DNA of 35,661 nt from Pseudomonadota bacterium. Its GTDB lineage: Bacteria; Pseudomonadota; Alphaproteobacteria; RF32; CAG-239. Where the stretch lies: positions 1-35,661 of the forward strand of contig JAHALQ010000022.1 in NCBI GenBank assembly GCA_018362935.1, given 5' to 3'. The stretch's first letter is position 1. Each line of letters starts with the position of its first letter. Under the pieces are notes generated by a model. That model was not told where the DNA came from. It did not search any database and saw only the letters and a list, made by a program, of their open reading frames with translations. Of this stretch, positions 8,676 to 16,109 are shown one piece after another. A program made the translations under genes and the position numbers.

Positions 8676-8835
8676 GCTTGCGGCGTGTTGCCGCAGCGGA
8701 GTGTAGAAGCTCCTTCACAGTAAAGAACAACTCCTTATATGGGGAGCCGGGGGAATAAGCGTGCCTGCACGACGAAGAACCCGGACTGTTCTGTGACAGT
8801 CTTCTAACTCCCCGCCTTTGATTTTTTAAAGGCGG
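8676..8835 (+). ncRNA. Structured RNA of unassigned family, copy A
   Basis: A ~150-nt RNA with its own promoter and no gene overlap. The fold read by hand is: hairpin 8679-8684/8690-8695; long stem 8696-8702/8807-8815 plus TAGAAG 8704-8709/CTTCTA 8801-8806; stem TCACAG 8715-8720/CTGTGA 8791-8796; AACA 8726-8729/TGTT 8787-8790; hairpin CTCC 8731-8734/GGAG 8743-8746; stem CCGGG 8747-8751/CCCGG 8780-8784 enclosing hairpin CGTG 8760-8763/CACG 8768-8771 with loop CCTG. A second copy at 16615-16775 forms the same fold with compensatory changes. The 3' part CCGCCTTT (8812-8819) can instead pair with AAAGGCGG (8828-8835), an alternative hairpin that would open the closing stem. I do not recognise the family; it does not match 6S, SRP, tmRNA, RNase P or the riboswitch consensus sequences I can recall. 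A regulatory sRNA is the most likely role. Confidence 0.72.
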
Positions 8836-8853
8836 TTTGAAAGCGGCGGCGCC

Positions 8854-8934
8854 ATGTCATTCAAAAAATACCGCCAGCTCCTGCGCTATTATCACAAAGA
8901 GATAAAAGTTAAACTGGTTGATTACGACCAATAA
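8854..8934 (+). CDS. Possible 26-residue basic/aromatic small protein
   Basis: A short frame starts with ATG directly after RNA copy A and encodes 26 residues beginning MSFKKYRQLLRYYHKE and ending VDYDQ. It is rich in Lys, Arg and Tyr and has no membrane segment. No convincing ribosome-binding site precedes it (GCGGCGGCGCC only). It could be a real small protein whose translation is tied to the RNA upstream, or a chance frame. A weak hairpin AAAGCTC/GAGCTTT (8955-8975) follows. Confidence 0.25.
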   Translation: MSFKKYRQLLRYYHKEIKVKLVDYDQ

Positions 8935-8992
8935 ATAACAGGAACAAGGTTAAGAAAGCTCGGAGTTTGAGCTTTATAATAAAAATTTAGGG

Positions 8993-9036
8993 CGGTGACA
9001 CCGGAGTGTACATAGAAGTACATGAGGATGTCACCG
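8993..9036 (-). repeat. Palindromic 3'-end element, copy 1 (after the pyrophosphatase gene)
   Basis: The outer arms GGTGACACC (8994-9002) and GGATGTCACC (9026-9035) pair with one bulge. The core is TGTAC (9007-9011), loop ATAGAA, GTACA (9018-9022), with GGAG and TGA as the internal-loop sides. The core matches three other elements in the window. On the minus strand it lies about 40 bases after the pyrophosphatase stop and is followed by a T-rich run, so here it may also act as a terminator. Confidence 0.7.
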
Positions 9037-9078
9037 ACCCGCTGATTTTGTATTAGAAAGCCAAAATACGAGCTTTAC

Positions 9079-11499
9079 CTACAATTTTTCGATTCTCATC
9101 CGATAGAACGATCTCCATACAAAGACCAATCCCAGCAGGAAGAAAGCGATACCGAGTCCGAGCGATACGCAGCGCGGCGCGGCCACGGCCATTTCCACCG
9201 CGAGCAAACCGAACAGGGTCGTGAACTTGATAATCGGGTTAAGCGCAACCGATGAAGTGTCTTTGTACGGATCACCGACCGTGTCGCCGACAACCGAGGC
9301 AGCGTGCAAAGCCGAGCCTTTTTCGTTCAAATCGACTTCAACGACTTTCTTGGCATTGTCCCAGGCACCGCCGGCATTCGCCATGTAGAGCGCCTGGAAA
9401 AGCCCGAAGACCGCAATCGAAATCAGATAGCTGGCAAACAGGTTGGCATCAAAGCAGGCAAAGGCTATCGTAAACGAGAAGATGACGATAAAGATGTTAA
9501 ACATGCCTTTCTGCGCATACAACGTGCAAATCTGAACGACTTTTTTGGAGTCTTCAATCGAAGCGGCTTTAGTCGTATCAAGATTGATGTGCTGCTTGAT
9601 ATAGTTCACCGCGCGGTATGCGCCGGTCGAAACCGCCTGCATCGAAGCGCCGGAGAACCAGAAGATGACCGCGCCGCCCAGAATGATGCCGAACAGCACT
9701 TCCGGGTTGAGCAGGTTCAACTGCAAATTCAACAGCAAAATGATTGAGAAAATCATGGTTGTCGCACCGATGACCGCCGTGCCGATAAGCACCGGTTTGG
9801 CTGTCGCCTTAAAGGTATTGCCGGCACTGTCGTTTTCTTCCAGATAGTGCTTGCCGCCTTCAAAATTCGGCTTGAAACCATATTCTTTTTCAATCTCTTT
9901 GTTAATGCCTTTGATGTTTTCAATCTGCGAGAGTTCAAACACCGACTGGGCATTGTCGGTTACCGGGCCGTAGGAGTCGACCGCAATCGTCACCGGACCC
10001 ATGCCGAGCATGCCGAACGCCACCAGGCCGAACGCAAACACCGTCGGATAAACCATATAGGCATCCAGGCCGCTGCGCGCGGTAAAGAACGCAATCGCCA
10101 TCAGGCCGACCATAACCAGCCCCTGCCAGAAAGCGGAGAAGTTGCCGGCGACAATGCCCGAAATAATGTTGAGCGAAGCGCCCGCCTCGCGGCTGGCATT
10201 GACAACTTCCTCGACATGCTTGGATTTGGAAGATGTAAAGATTTTGGTAAATTCCGGAATCAAAGCCGCAGCCAAAGTGCCGCAGGAAATGATTGTCGAA
10301 AGTTTCCACCACAAATCTTCGCCCATTGAGCCAATCATCACATAAGAAACGCCGAACGTAACCATAATTGAGATAACCGAAGTCAGCCAGATTAAAGATG
10401 TCAGCGGTGTTTCAAAATTGAAAGCCGTTCTGTTCCCGAAGATAGCCTTGGAAACGCGGGAGTTCAGCCAGTACGAAACAATGGAAGTAACCACCATCAG
10501 CAGGCGCATGGCAAAAATCCAAACAATCAGACGAGCCTGAATGTCGATTCCGCCGTTAATCAGCGCCAATTCGCCGTTGGGGGCATACATCATGCCCGCA
10601 CCCAAAACGATAAAGCTGATTAAGGCCACGCCGGTCACGCCGTAGGTTTCAAAACCGTCGGCAGTCGGGCCGACCGAGTCGCCGGCATTGTCGCCGGTAC
10701 AGTCGGCAATAACGCCCGGATTGCGCGCATCGTCTTCGTCAATTTTGAATATGATTTTCATCAAATCGGCGCCGATATCGGCAATCTTGGTAAAGATACC
10801 GCCGCAGATACGCAGCGCGGCCGCGCCGAGCGATTCGCCGATGGCAAAACCGATAAAGCAGGCGCCGGCATTTTCTTTGGCGACAAACAACAGAATGGCA
10901 ATCATCATTGTCAGCTCAACGCAGATGAGCAAAACGCCGATAGACATGCCCGAACGCAGCGGCAAATTCATGACCGGATAGGGCTGGCCTTTGAGTGACA
11001 GAAAAGCCGTGCGCGAGTTGGCATAAGTATTGATTCGCATACCGAACCAGGCCACCGCAAATGACCCGAGAATACCGAAAATAGACCACATCAGAATAGT
11101 CAGCACTTTCGGCAGCGGCGTTGCGTTGAGATAGAAGAAATAGTAGAAAATGCAGACCGCGATAAACAGCTCCAGAATAACCAGCAGCTTGGCCTGCTGT
11201 TTCATATAGGTCTTGCAGGTTTCATAAATCGTGTTGGAAACGTCCAGCATCGATTTGTGCGCCGGCATTTTCTTAATCATCAAAAATTCGGCAAATCCGA
11301 ACAGGCCGCCCAAAACGCAGATGCCCAAACCATAGAGCAAAATCTGCGAACCGGTCAGCGTCAGGCCGAAAATATTATAAACCACATCCAAAGACGGAAT
11401 TTTCAAATCAATCTCGGACGCGCAGGCATTCCCGGTCAGGAAGCCCAAAGTCAGCAAACCGGCCAATGCCAGCCCGCCAAATTTCTTTAAGTTTATCAT
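9079..11499 (-). CDS. hppA: Membrane-bound ion-pumping pyrophosphatase, K+-independent type
   Basis: A rotor-free pump that uses pyrophosphate hydrolysis to drive H+ (or Na+) across the inner membrane. The 806 residues form about 16 helices, longer than the roughly 660-720 usual in alphaproteobacteria. Active-site acidic motifs are DIGADLMKIIFKIDEDDARN (241-260) and GDNAGDSVGPTADGFETYG (269-287). A lysine in AGNTFKATAKP (about residue 562), where K+-dependent enzymes carry alanine, marks the K+-independent class. The N terminus resembles a signal peptide (MINLKKFGGLALAGLLTLGF). The wording GDSVGPTADGFETYG differs from the common GDCAGMAADLFETY and recalls Bacteroidota-type enzymes, so transfer is possible. 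AAGGGA precedes the ATG. The ion specificity cannot be read with confidence. Confidence 0.93.
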   Translation of the reverse strand: MINLKKFGGLALAGLLTLGFLTGNACASEIDLKIPSLDVVYNIFGLTLTGSQILLYGLGICVLGGLFGFAEFLMIKKMPAHKSMLDVSNTIYETCKTYMKQQAKLLVILELFIAVCIFYYFFYLNATPLPKVLTILMWSIFGILGSFAVAWFGMRINTYANSRTAFLSLKGQPYPVMNLPLRSGMSIGVLLICVELTMMIAILLFVAKENAGACFIGFAIGESLGAAALRICGGIFTKIADIGADLMKIIFKIDEDDARNPGVIADCTGDNAGDSVGPTADGFETYGVTGVALISFIVLGAGMMYAPNGELALINGGIDIQARLIVWIFAMRLLMVVTSIVSYWLNSRVSKAIFGNRTAFNFETPLTSLIWLTSVISIMVTFGVSYVMIGSMGEDLWWKLSTIISCGTLAAALIPEFTKIFTSSKSKHVEEVVNASREAGASLNIISGIVAGNFSAFWQGLVMVGLMAIAFFTARSGLDAYMVYPTVFAFGLVAFGMLGMGPVTIAVDSYGPVTDNAQSVFELSQIENIKGINKEIEKEYGFKPNFEGGKHYLEENDSAGNTFKATAKPVLIGTAVIGATTMIFSIILLLNLQLNLLNPEVLFGIILGGAVIFWFSGASMQAVSTGAYRAVNYIKQHINLDTTKAASIEDSKKVVQICTLYAQKGMFNIFIVIFSFTIAFACFDANLFASYLISIAVFGLFQALYMANAGGAWDNAKKVVEVDLNEKGSALHAASVVGDTVGDPYKDTSSVALNPIIKFTTLFGLLAVEMAVAAPRCVSLGLGIAFFLLGLVFVWRSFYRMRIEKL

Positions 11500-11536
11500 A
11501 TCCGATTCCCTTAATGTTAATCCAATAAAGTTATAA

Positions 11537-11563
11537 CAAAAACCTGCCTATTTAAGACAGGTT
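11537..11563 (-). terminator. Rho-independent terminator after the TetR/M50-like gene pair
   Basis: On the minus strand AACCTG and CAGGTT pair (11541-11546 with 11558-11563) and are followed by TTTTTGTT. It lies between the stop of the M50-like gene (11665) and the pyrophosphatase start (11499), and separates the two transcription units. Confidence 0.65.
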
Positions 11564-11664
11564 GTCGATTCCTGTTATGCCAAAAGCTTACTCTCAAGAT
11601 TCTAAAGATTCCATTAAATAAAGCTAATTGAGCACAAAACTAAAATTACAATTTGTTACCGGAA

Positions 11665-12222
11665 CTAAAACATCAGAAACAGCGAAACGGCAATAAAACC
11701 ATACAGCAAAACGCCGGACAGATACATCCGCGCCACCCGGAAATCCGCCCCCGAAGGCATGGCGTTTTCAATAATGATGGTTTGCAGCAAAACATAAAGG
11801 ACATAGTTGACGAATGTCGGCTGCATCAATGGCAGATAATAACGGTTGATATAAAACCCGATCGGCAGCAGCAAAAGCGGCGCCAGAGAAGCTGGAACGG
11901 CGTTATAAAAAGTAATGTTGCGGAAGCCGACGCTGCCCATAACATAATTCCCGTCCTCGCCTCGGCGCGGAAAAATCGTAAAATTGCACGGATGCGCGTT
12001 CAAAATCAGCCCGACCGTAAAATGCATCAGTTCATGCAAAATTGTTCCCGGAATATTCACCAGCGAACTCAGCCACATCGAACTGTATGTCGTGTATTTG
12101 AAGCGCAGCAGAATAATTACCAGCAGAATGAGATAGAAGCGGTTGTCAAAAAAGCCGCGCAGAAAATCCGGACTGTTGATAAGCGCCATAAACTTATAAT
12201 AAACTTCAAATATAATGTCCAT
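11665..12222 (-). CDS. Membrane protein with M50-like metalloprotease motif
   Basis: A 185-residue protein with about four to five hydrophobic helices. HELMH (63-67) within TILHELMHFTVGL is the HExxH zinc-binding and catalytic motif in a membrane segment, as in site-2-protease-like M50 enzymes. Asp160 in AMPSGADFRVA is a plausible third zinc ligand, placed like the NPxxD-type aspartate of the family. It starts one base after the TetR stop, so the pair is an operon and the regulator probably controls it. The family assignment is by motif and topology only; the substrate is unknown. A second, unrelated-looking HExxH membrane protein lies at 15307-15978. Confidence 0.72.
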   Translation of the reverse strand: MDIIFEVYYKFMALINSPDFLRGFFDNRFYLILLVIILLRFKYTTYSSMWLSSLVNIPGTILHELMHFTVGLILNAHPCNFTIFPRRGEDGNYVMGSVGFRNITFYNAVPASLAPLLLLPIGFYINRYYLPLMQPTFVNYVLYVLLQTIIIENAMPSGADFRVARMYLSGVLLYGFIAVSLFLMF

Positions 12223-12223
12223 G

Positions 12224-12853
12224 TTATTTACCCTGCCTTAAAGTCGCCAGCCCTGCCAGATAGGTATTCAGCAGCAGCTTGCAGATATTGTTGCGGTTAA
12301 CCTGCCGCAGGCTGCCCCATGCCGGCGTTGTCAGAAAACCGCTGACTGAAAACAGCGCCATTTCCAAAACCTGCGCCGCCACGCGTTTCTCGGCATGGCT
12401 GAGGTTGGCATAGATACGCGCAATTTCCTTGTCCAGCAGCTGTTCGATTCGTTTGAATTTCCGCACATAAGCAAACGAATATTTTTCGCCGCTGCAATGC
12501 AGGTGGGCATCAAACAGCAGCATCCACAAATTCCGGTTGGCAATGGCAAAAGAACTGAACGCTTCCACATAACGGTTGATATTGACAAACGGATTCTTCT
12601 GCGGCGCCACCAGATTCATCTGGGCATAAAGCTCGTCCAGCGTCTGCATATTCTGCTGCTGAATATAATTTTCCATGTTGGCAAAGGTGTTGTATATCGT
12701 CCCCACCGAGGTGTTGGAAGCATCCGAGAGCTTGCGCGCAGTCAGGTATTCCGGGCCTTTGTCAATCACCAGCTGCCGCCCTATTTTCAAAAGGGCGGCC
12801 TTCACCTGTTCTCTGGCAAAAATTTTTAAACGGGCTTCTTTTGTGTCAACCAT
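12224..12853 (-). CDS. TetR/AcrR family transcriptional regulator
   Basis: A 209-residue protein with a TetR-type N-terminal DNA-binding domain. The helix-turn-helix lies at about 37-60 (LTARKLSDASNTSVGTIYNT) and is followed by the family's FANMENYIQQQ helix. The C-terminal ligand domain (FSSFAIANRNLWMLLFDAH, later RVAAQVLEMALFSVSGFLTT) is not diagnostic for a ligand. It is divergent from the secreted-protein gene at 12973. The shared gap holds two palindromes (12889-12901, 12927-12941), good candidates for its operators. It is co-transcribed with the M50-like gene. Confidence 0.88.
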   Translation of the reverse strand: MVDTKEARLKIFAREQVKAALLKIGRQLVIDKGPEYLTARKLSDASNTSVGTIYNTFANMENYIQQQNMQTLDELYAQMNLVAPQKNPFVNINRYVEAFSSFAIANRNLWMLLFDAHLHCSGEKYSFAYVRKFKRIEQLLDKEIARIYANLSHAEKRVAAQVLEMALFSVSGFLTTPAWGSLRQVNRNNICKLLLNTYLAGLATLRQGK

Positions 12854-12888
12854 TGCTTTTGTTCAACTGAAAAATATATCTGTGTTTA

Positions 12889-12901
12889 ACAAATTATTTG
12901 T
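12889..12901. promoter_or_regulatory. Candidate operator palindrome 1
   Basis: ACAAAT-T-ATTTGT, a perfect 6-1-6 inverted repeat in the gap between the divergent TetR gene and the secreted-protein gene. Operator function is inferred from position only. Confidence 0.35.
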
Positions 12902-12926
12902 AATTACAGACTACAATAAACCAATC

Positions 12927-12941
12927 TTGAACAGTGTTCAA
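12927..12941. promoter_or_regulatory. Candidate operator palindrome 2
   Basis: TTGAACA-G-TGTTCAA, a perfect 7-1-7 inverted repeat about 30 bases before the secreted-protein start and in the same gap as palindrome 1. Size and symmetry suit a TetR-family dimer. Operator function is inferred. Confidence 0.5.
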
Positions 12942-12972
12942 TCCTATTCTGCAAGATTTTAAGGAATTTCTC

Positions 12973-13794
12973 ATGAAAGCAAGCTCAATAGCCATTTTGT
13001 TTTTTATGCTGCTCGGCGGCTCGATTGCGCTGGCGCAGGCGCCCAACACCCTGCGCGACGTCCTGATTGACGAAAGCGTCGTTTATGTGGATGAAGAAGC
13101 CTCCGAAAATGCGGTTGACGCCGCGCGCAAGCTTCTGCGCGAACGCCCGCAGACATTGCGCAAACAGAACTTTCCCAAGCTGCGCCAAAAATCGCACGCT
13201 TCAACCGCCCAGATTGTCACCCGTTCCATGGCCGCGCCTTTCGGCCTCGTCTGGGGCGCCAGCATTAATGAAACCAAGAATCAGGGAATTGTCCTGACAC
13301 GGATTGGCGAGAAGGATTACGTCAATAATTTTTCTGCCGCCAAACTGCCCAAACCGGTTTCGGCTTTTGACAAAGTCGATTTGACTTTCGGCGAAGAAAA
13401 CAAATTATGGCGGATAATCGCCTACGGCAAACTGCTCGACGACGATGCTTCCGCCTCTAAAGTCCTGCGCGAATATAAAATTTATTCTGCCCTGCTCGCC
13501 AAGAAATACGGCCACAAGCAGGAATTTTTCACACCCGCCAAAATAGACGTTATCGAAAAGGACGCCAAAGGCAAGGATGTTACCGTGCAGAAAGACGCCC
13601 CAATCGGCAACCCCGATTTTCTGAACCAGCTCCAACAGGGAACCGCCACCCTTTATTCGACTTATTATAACGACGAAGTCGGTGCAGCACTCGCCATAAA
13701 TGTTGACGGCGACAAAAAAAGCTATATAGTCATCGATTATAAAAATTTAAAAATACTGGAAGCGCAGGAAAACAAAACGCTGGACGCGCTCTAG
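12973..13794 (+). CDS. Secreted (periplasmic) protein of unknown function
   Basis: A 273-residue protein with a clear Sec signal peptide: MKAS, then hydrophobic SIAILFFMLLGGSIA, and a cleavage site near ALAQA-PNT. The mature part is basic at first (LLRERPQTLRKQNFPKLRQK, about residues 55-75), then has APFGLVWGASINETKNQG, a pattern seen at the start of repeat-like domains in various periplasmic proteins, and no cysteine or catalytic motif I can name. The frame is open to 12934, but the ATG at 12973 has AAGGA at the right distance and starts the signal peptide, so it is preferred. It is divergent from the TetR gene and 25 bases upstream of the Mur ligase gene, perhaps co-transcribed with it. 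Confidence 0.8.
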   Translation: MKASSIAILFFMLLGGSIALAQAPNTLRDVLIDESVVYVDEEASENAVDAARKLLRERPQTLRKQNFPKLRQKSHASTAQIVTRSMAAPFGLVWGASINETKNQGIVLTRIGEKDYVNNFSAAKLPKPVSAFDKVDLTFGEENKLWRIIAYGKLLDDDASASKVLREYKIYSALLAKKYGHKQEFFTPAKIDVIEKDAKGKDVTVQKDAPIGNPDFLNQLQQGTATLYSTYYNDEVGAALAINVDGDKKSYIVIDYKNLKILEAQENKTLDAL

Positions 13795-13819
13795 GACGAT
13801 ATCTGAAGGACGAAGACTA

Positions 13820-15187
13820 ATGAAAAAAATTGCTTTTTGCGGTGCCTCGGGCAACGGTATCAGCCCGCTTGAACAGATTATGATAAAAAAAGGCTGCGAA
13901 GTTTACGGCTCAGACCTCAGTTTTGACGAAGGCCGCGACCAAGACCGCAAAGAAGCGCTGCAAAAAGTCGGCCTGCATATTATCCCGCAGAACGGCAGCG
14001 GCATTACGCCGGATATGGAAGCTTTGTATGTGTCTTCGATTATCAACGAAGAAAATCCCGATGTCAAAGCCGCCCGCAAATACGGTATTCCGATAAAAAA
14101 ACGCTCCGACCTGCTGTGCGAGCTTTTCTCGCAGTATGACAAAGGCATCGCTGTCGGCGGTACGGCCGGCAAAACCACCACCACCGCCATGATTGGTTAT
14201 ATTCTTGATACGCTCGGCCACCGGCCCTGCATGATTAACGGCGGCATGCTTTGCAACTATCAGAACAATCCCGGCATGCCCAATTACCTGTATTATGACG
14301 ACAGCCGCTATTGTGTTATTGAAGCCGACGAAAGCGACGGCTCAATCCAAAAATACCGCCCCTACATCGGCATCATTAACAATATCTCGCATGACCACAC
14401 CAGCATGGAAAAGCTGATTGAATACTTCACCAATTTTGCCGCCCATGTCCAACATGCCCTGATTATCAACAAAGACTGCCCGGTCGGCTCAAAAATAACT
14501 GCGCCGGCAGCGCAAACCCTGTCTTTTTCGATGAAAGACCCGGCGGCCGATTTTTATGCTTCAAACATCCGCGCGGTTAAAGACGGTGTCGAATATGAGC
14601 TTGACGGCCGCACATTCCGCCTCGGCATAATCGGGACATTCAATGTTGCCAACGCCTTGTCGGCGATTGCCGCCTGTACTGCCGCAGGTGTAGACAAATT
14701 TGAAGCTGCCAAAGCGCTCGAAGGTTTTACCGGCGTTAAAGTCCGGCTTGAAAAAATCGGCACTTCGGCCAAAGATATTACCGTTTATAATGACTTTGCC
14801 CATAATCCCGGCAAGCTGGCGGCCTCAATCTCGGCGTTGAAAGAACACCCCGGCCGCGTTATTGCCATGTATCAGCCGCACACGCCTTTTTCGGTCATCA
14901 ACACCCGTGCCGAAATGGCTCCGGCATTGGTTTCCGTTCTGGGGCAGGACGACATTCTTGTCATGCAGGAAATATATGAACTGACGCCGAAAGACACCAT
15001 TTCTTCCAATGATGTGGTTGAAGACGTCAAAAAGCTCGGACATGAAAAGGCAGTCTTTTTCAAAACCCGCGTGCCGTTAAAGGAATTCATTTTGCAAAAT
15101 GCCCGCCCCGGCGACCGCATTGTCATTATGGGCGCGCATGACAACTCTCTGGCCGACTTCAGCCGCGAGCTGCTGTCACTTTTGTAA
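13820..15187 (+). CDS. mpl: Mur ligase, Mpl-like (UDP-MurNAc:tripeptide ligase)
   Basis: An ATP-dependent Mur ligase of 455 residues. The N-terminal domain has a dinucleotide-like start, KIAFCGASGNGISPLEQIM. The central domain has P-loop GGTAGKTTTT (113-122), IEADESDGS (167-175) and NISHDH (188-193). The C-terminal domain has NDFAHNPGKLAASISALK (from about 323). The last motif fits the Mpl form (DFAHHPT) better than that of MurC (YGHHPTE), but with Asn in place of the second His. Mpl attaches recycled L-Ala-D-Glu-mDAP to UDP-MurNAc. MurQ and LdcA in the same window agree with recycling. A divergent MurC remains possible. A hairpin GCTTCA/TGAAGC follows the stop (about 15199-15214). Confidence 0.78.
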   Translation: MKKIAFCGASGNGISPLEQIMIKKGCEVYGSDLSFDEGRDQDRKEALQKVGLHIIPQNGSGITPDMEALYVSSIINEENPDVKAARKYGIPIKKRSDLLCELFSQYDKGIAVGGTAGKTTTTAMIGYILDTLGHRPCMINGGMLCNYQNNPGMPNYLYYDDSRYCVIEADESDGSIQKYRPYIGIINNISHDHTSMEKLIEYFTNFAAHVQHALIINKDCPVGSKITAPAAQTLSFSMKDPAADFYASNIRAVKDGVEYELDGRTFRLGIIGTFNVANALSAIAACTAAGVDKFEAAKALEGFTGVKVRLEKIGTSAKDITVYNDFAHNPGKLAASISALKEHPGRVIAMYQPHTPFSVINTRAEMAPALVSVLGQDDILVMQEIYELTPKDTISSNDVVEDVKKLGHEKAVFFKTRVPLKEFILQNARPGDRIVIMGAHDNSLADFSRELLSLL

Positions 15188-15232
15188 TATTTCTAAAGCT
15201 TCAGAAAATGAAGCAAGCAGAAGCAAAAAAAG

Positions 15233-15281
15233 AAGGTTGAAAATTTTAGTGTACTTTGAAGATACATGAATTTTCAACCTT
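15233..15281 (-). repeat. Palindromic 3'-end element, copy 2 (after the second M50-like gene)
   Basis: Perfect 13-base arms (15233-15245 and 15269-15281, AAGGTTGAAAATT and its complement) enclose an internal loop TTAG/TG, then TGTA (15250-15253), loop CTTTGAAGA, TACA (15263-15266). The core matches copies 1, 3 and 4. On the minus strand it lies about 25 bases after the stop of the M50-like gene and is followed by CTTTTTTT, so it very likely terminates that gene. The region is convergent with the Mur ligase gene. Confidence 0.75.
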
Positions 15282-15306
15282 TCGCATTTTTGCGATTAAT
15301 TGCCTA

Positions 15307-15978
15307 TTATATGAAGCTCATCACATAATTGAAATTTTTTACATTAAGATACTGTATCAGTTTCATATACATGGCAATTCCATCCCAGCCGCGGGTATTG
15401 AACGCCAGCATTGAACCAATGGCCCAGAGGTTGGCCGAGGGCAGGAAAAGCGCGCAGAATTTGTAAGAAACCTTGGGCAAATCCGTTTGCTTTTCATGAA
15501 TCTGCGAACCGACAGTATCGAGATGATAGCCGATAAAATAGCCGAGAACGCCGTTGAGAATCAGATTGCTCGGCGCAAAAGAAGTATAAACCGTCATCGC
15601 AATCATATAAACAAGGCCAAACAGCGGAAAGAAATAAGGCGCAATAATAATCAGCCAGTTGCCCTCGCCTTCAAAAGCAATCGAACCGCCGGAATTATCG
15701 CCTTCAACGGAAATACGCTTGACTTTGTGCAGCGTCAGCAGAGCAAAAAAGGCATGGGTAAACTCATGGGCAACAATTTCCATATTGGCCTTGACCGAAC
15801 TGTCCATCATGCTGCGCGAGATAAAAAACAGAAAAAAGCCGCCGAACAGCGCGACATACTGCATATTGGTAAACTTAAAATAAGCCAGCGACTGGATATA
15901 AGCCGGAAAAGACAACAGCATATAAACCGCAACCGGCCATTTGCATAATTCGATAAACCTGTTAATCAACGTCTGCAT
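15307..15978 (-). CDS. Membrane protein with M50B-like metalloprotease motif
   Basis: A 223-residue protein with about six hydrophobic segments. HEFTH (71-75) in EIVAHEFTHAFFALL is an HExxH zinc site at the start of a helix. SVEGDNSGGSIAFEGEGNW (about 90-108) is a beta-rich insert, and Asp166 in HEKQTDLPKVSYKF is a plausible third ligand, as in M50B-type proteins. The substrate is unknown. It stands alone between convergent and divergent neighbours; AAGGAG lies before the ATG. The palindromic element at 15233-15281 follows the stop. Confidence 0.75.
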   Translation of the reverse strand: MQTLINRFIELCKWPVAVYMLLSFPAYIQSLAYFKFTNMQYVALFGGFFLFFISRSMMDSSVKANMEIVAHEFTHAFFALLTLHKVKRISVEGDNSGGSIAFEGEGNWLIIIAPYFFPLFGLVYMIAMTVYTSFAPSNLILNGVLGYFIGYHLDTVGSQIHEKQTDLPKVSYKFCALFLPSANLWAIGSMLAFNTRGWDGIAMYMKLIQYLNVKNFNYVMSFI

Positions 15979-16070
15979 TATTATCTCCTTAATACGCCGA
16001 TTATATCGCAGCCGGCGTAAATTTCACGCCTTATCTGTATTATATTAACACTTCTTCAACTCTTATCGGA

Positions 16071-16076
16071 TATACT
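16071..16076 (+). promoter_or_regulatory. -10 box before the small acidic protein gene
   Basis: TATACT lies 33 bases before the start codon of the 16110 gene and has the same form as the -10 boxes of RNA copies A and B. No good -35 box stands at the normal distance (TTAACA is 20 bases upstream), so the call is weak. Confidence 0.35.
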
Positions 16077-16109
16077 GCACCCAGATTTTATAAAAAAGAG
16101 GGCAAAACA

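Noticed and set aside
8676..8835. RNA copy A as 6S RNA, SRP RNA, tmRNA or a known riboswitch
   Set aside because: The fold and conserved bases do not fit the consensus features I know (no long rod with central bubble, no tRNA-like ends, no B12, TPP, FMN or SAM box). This is from memory, so a database check could overturn it.
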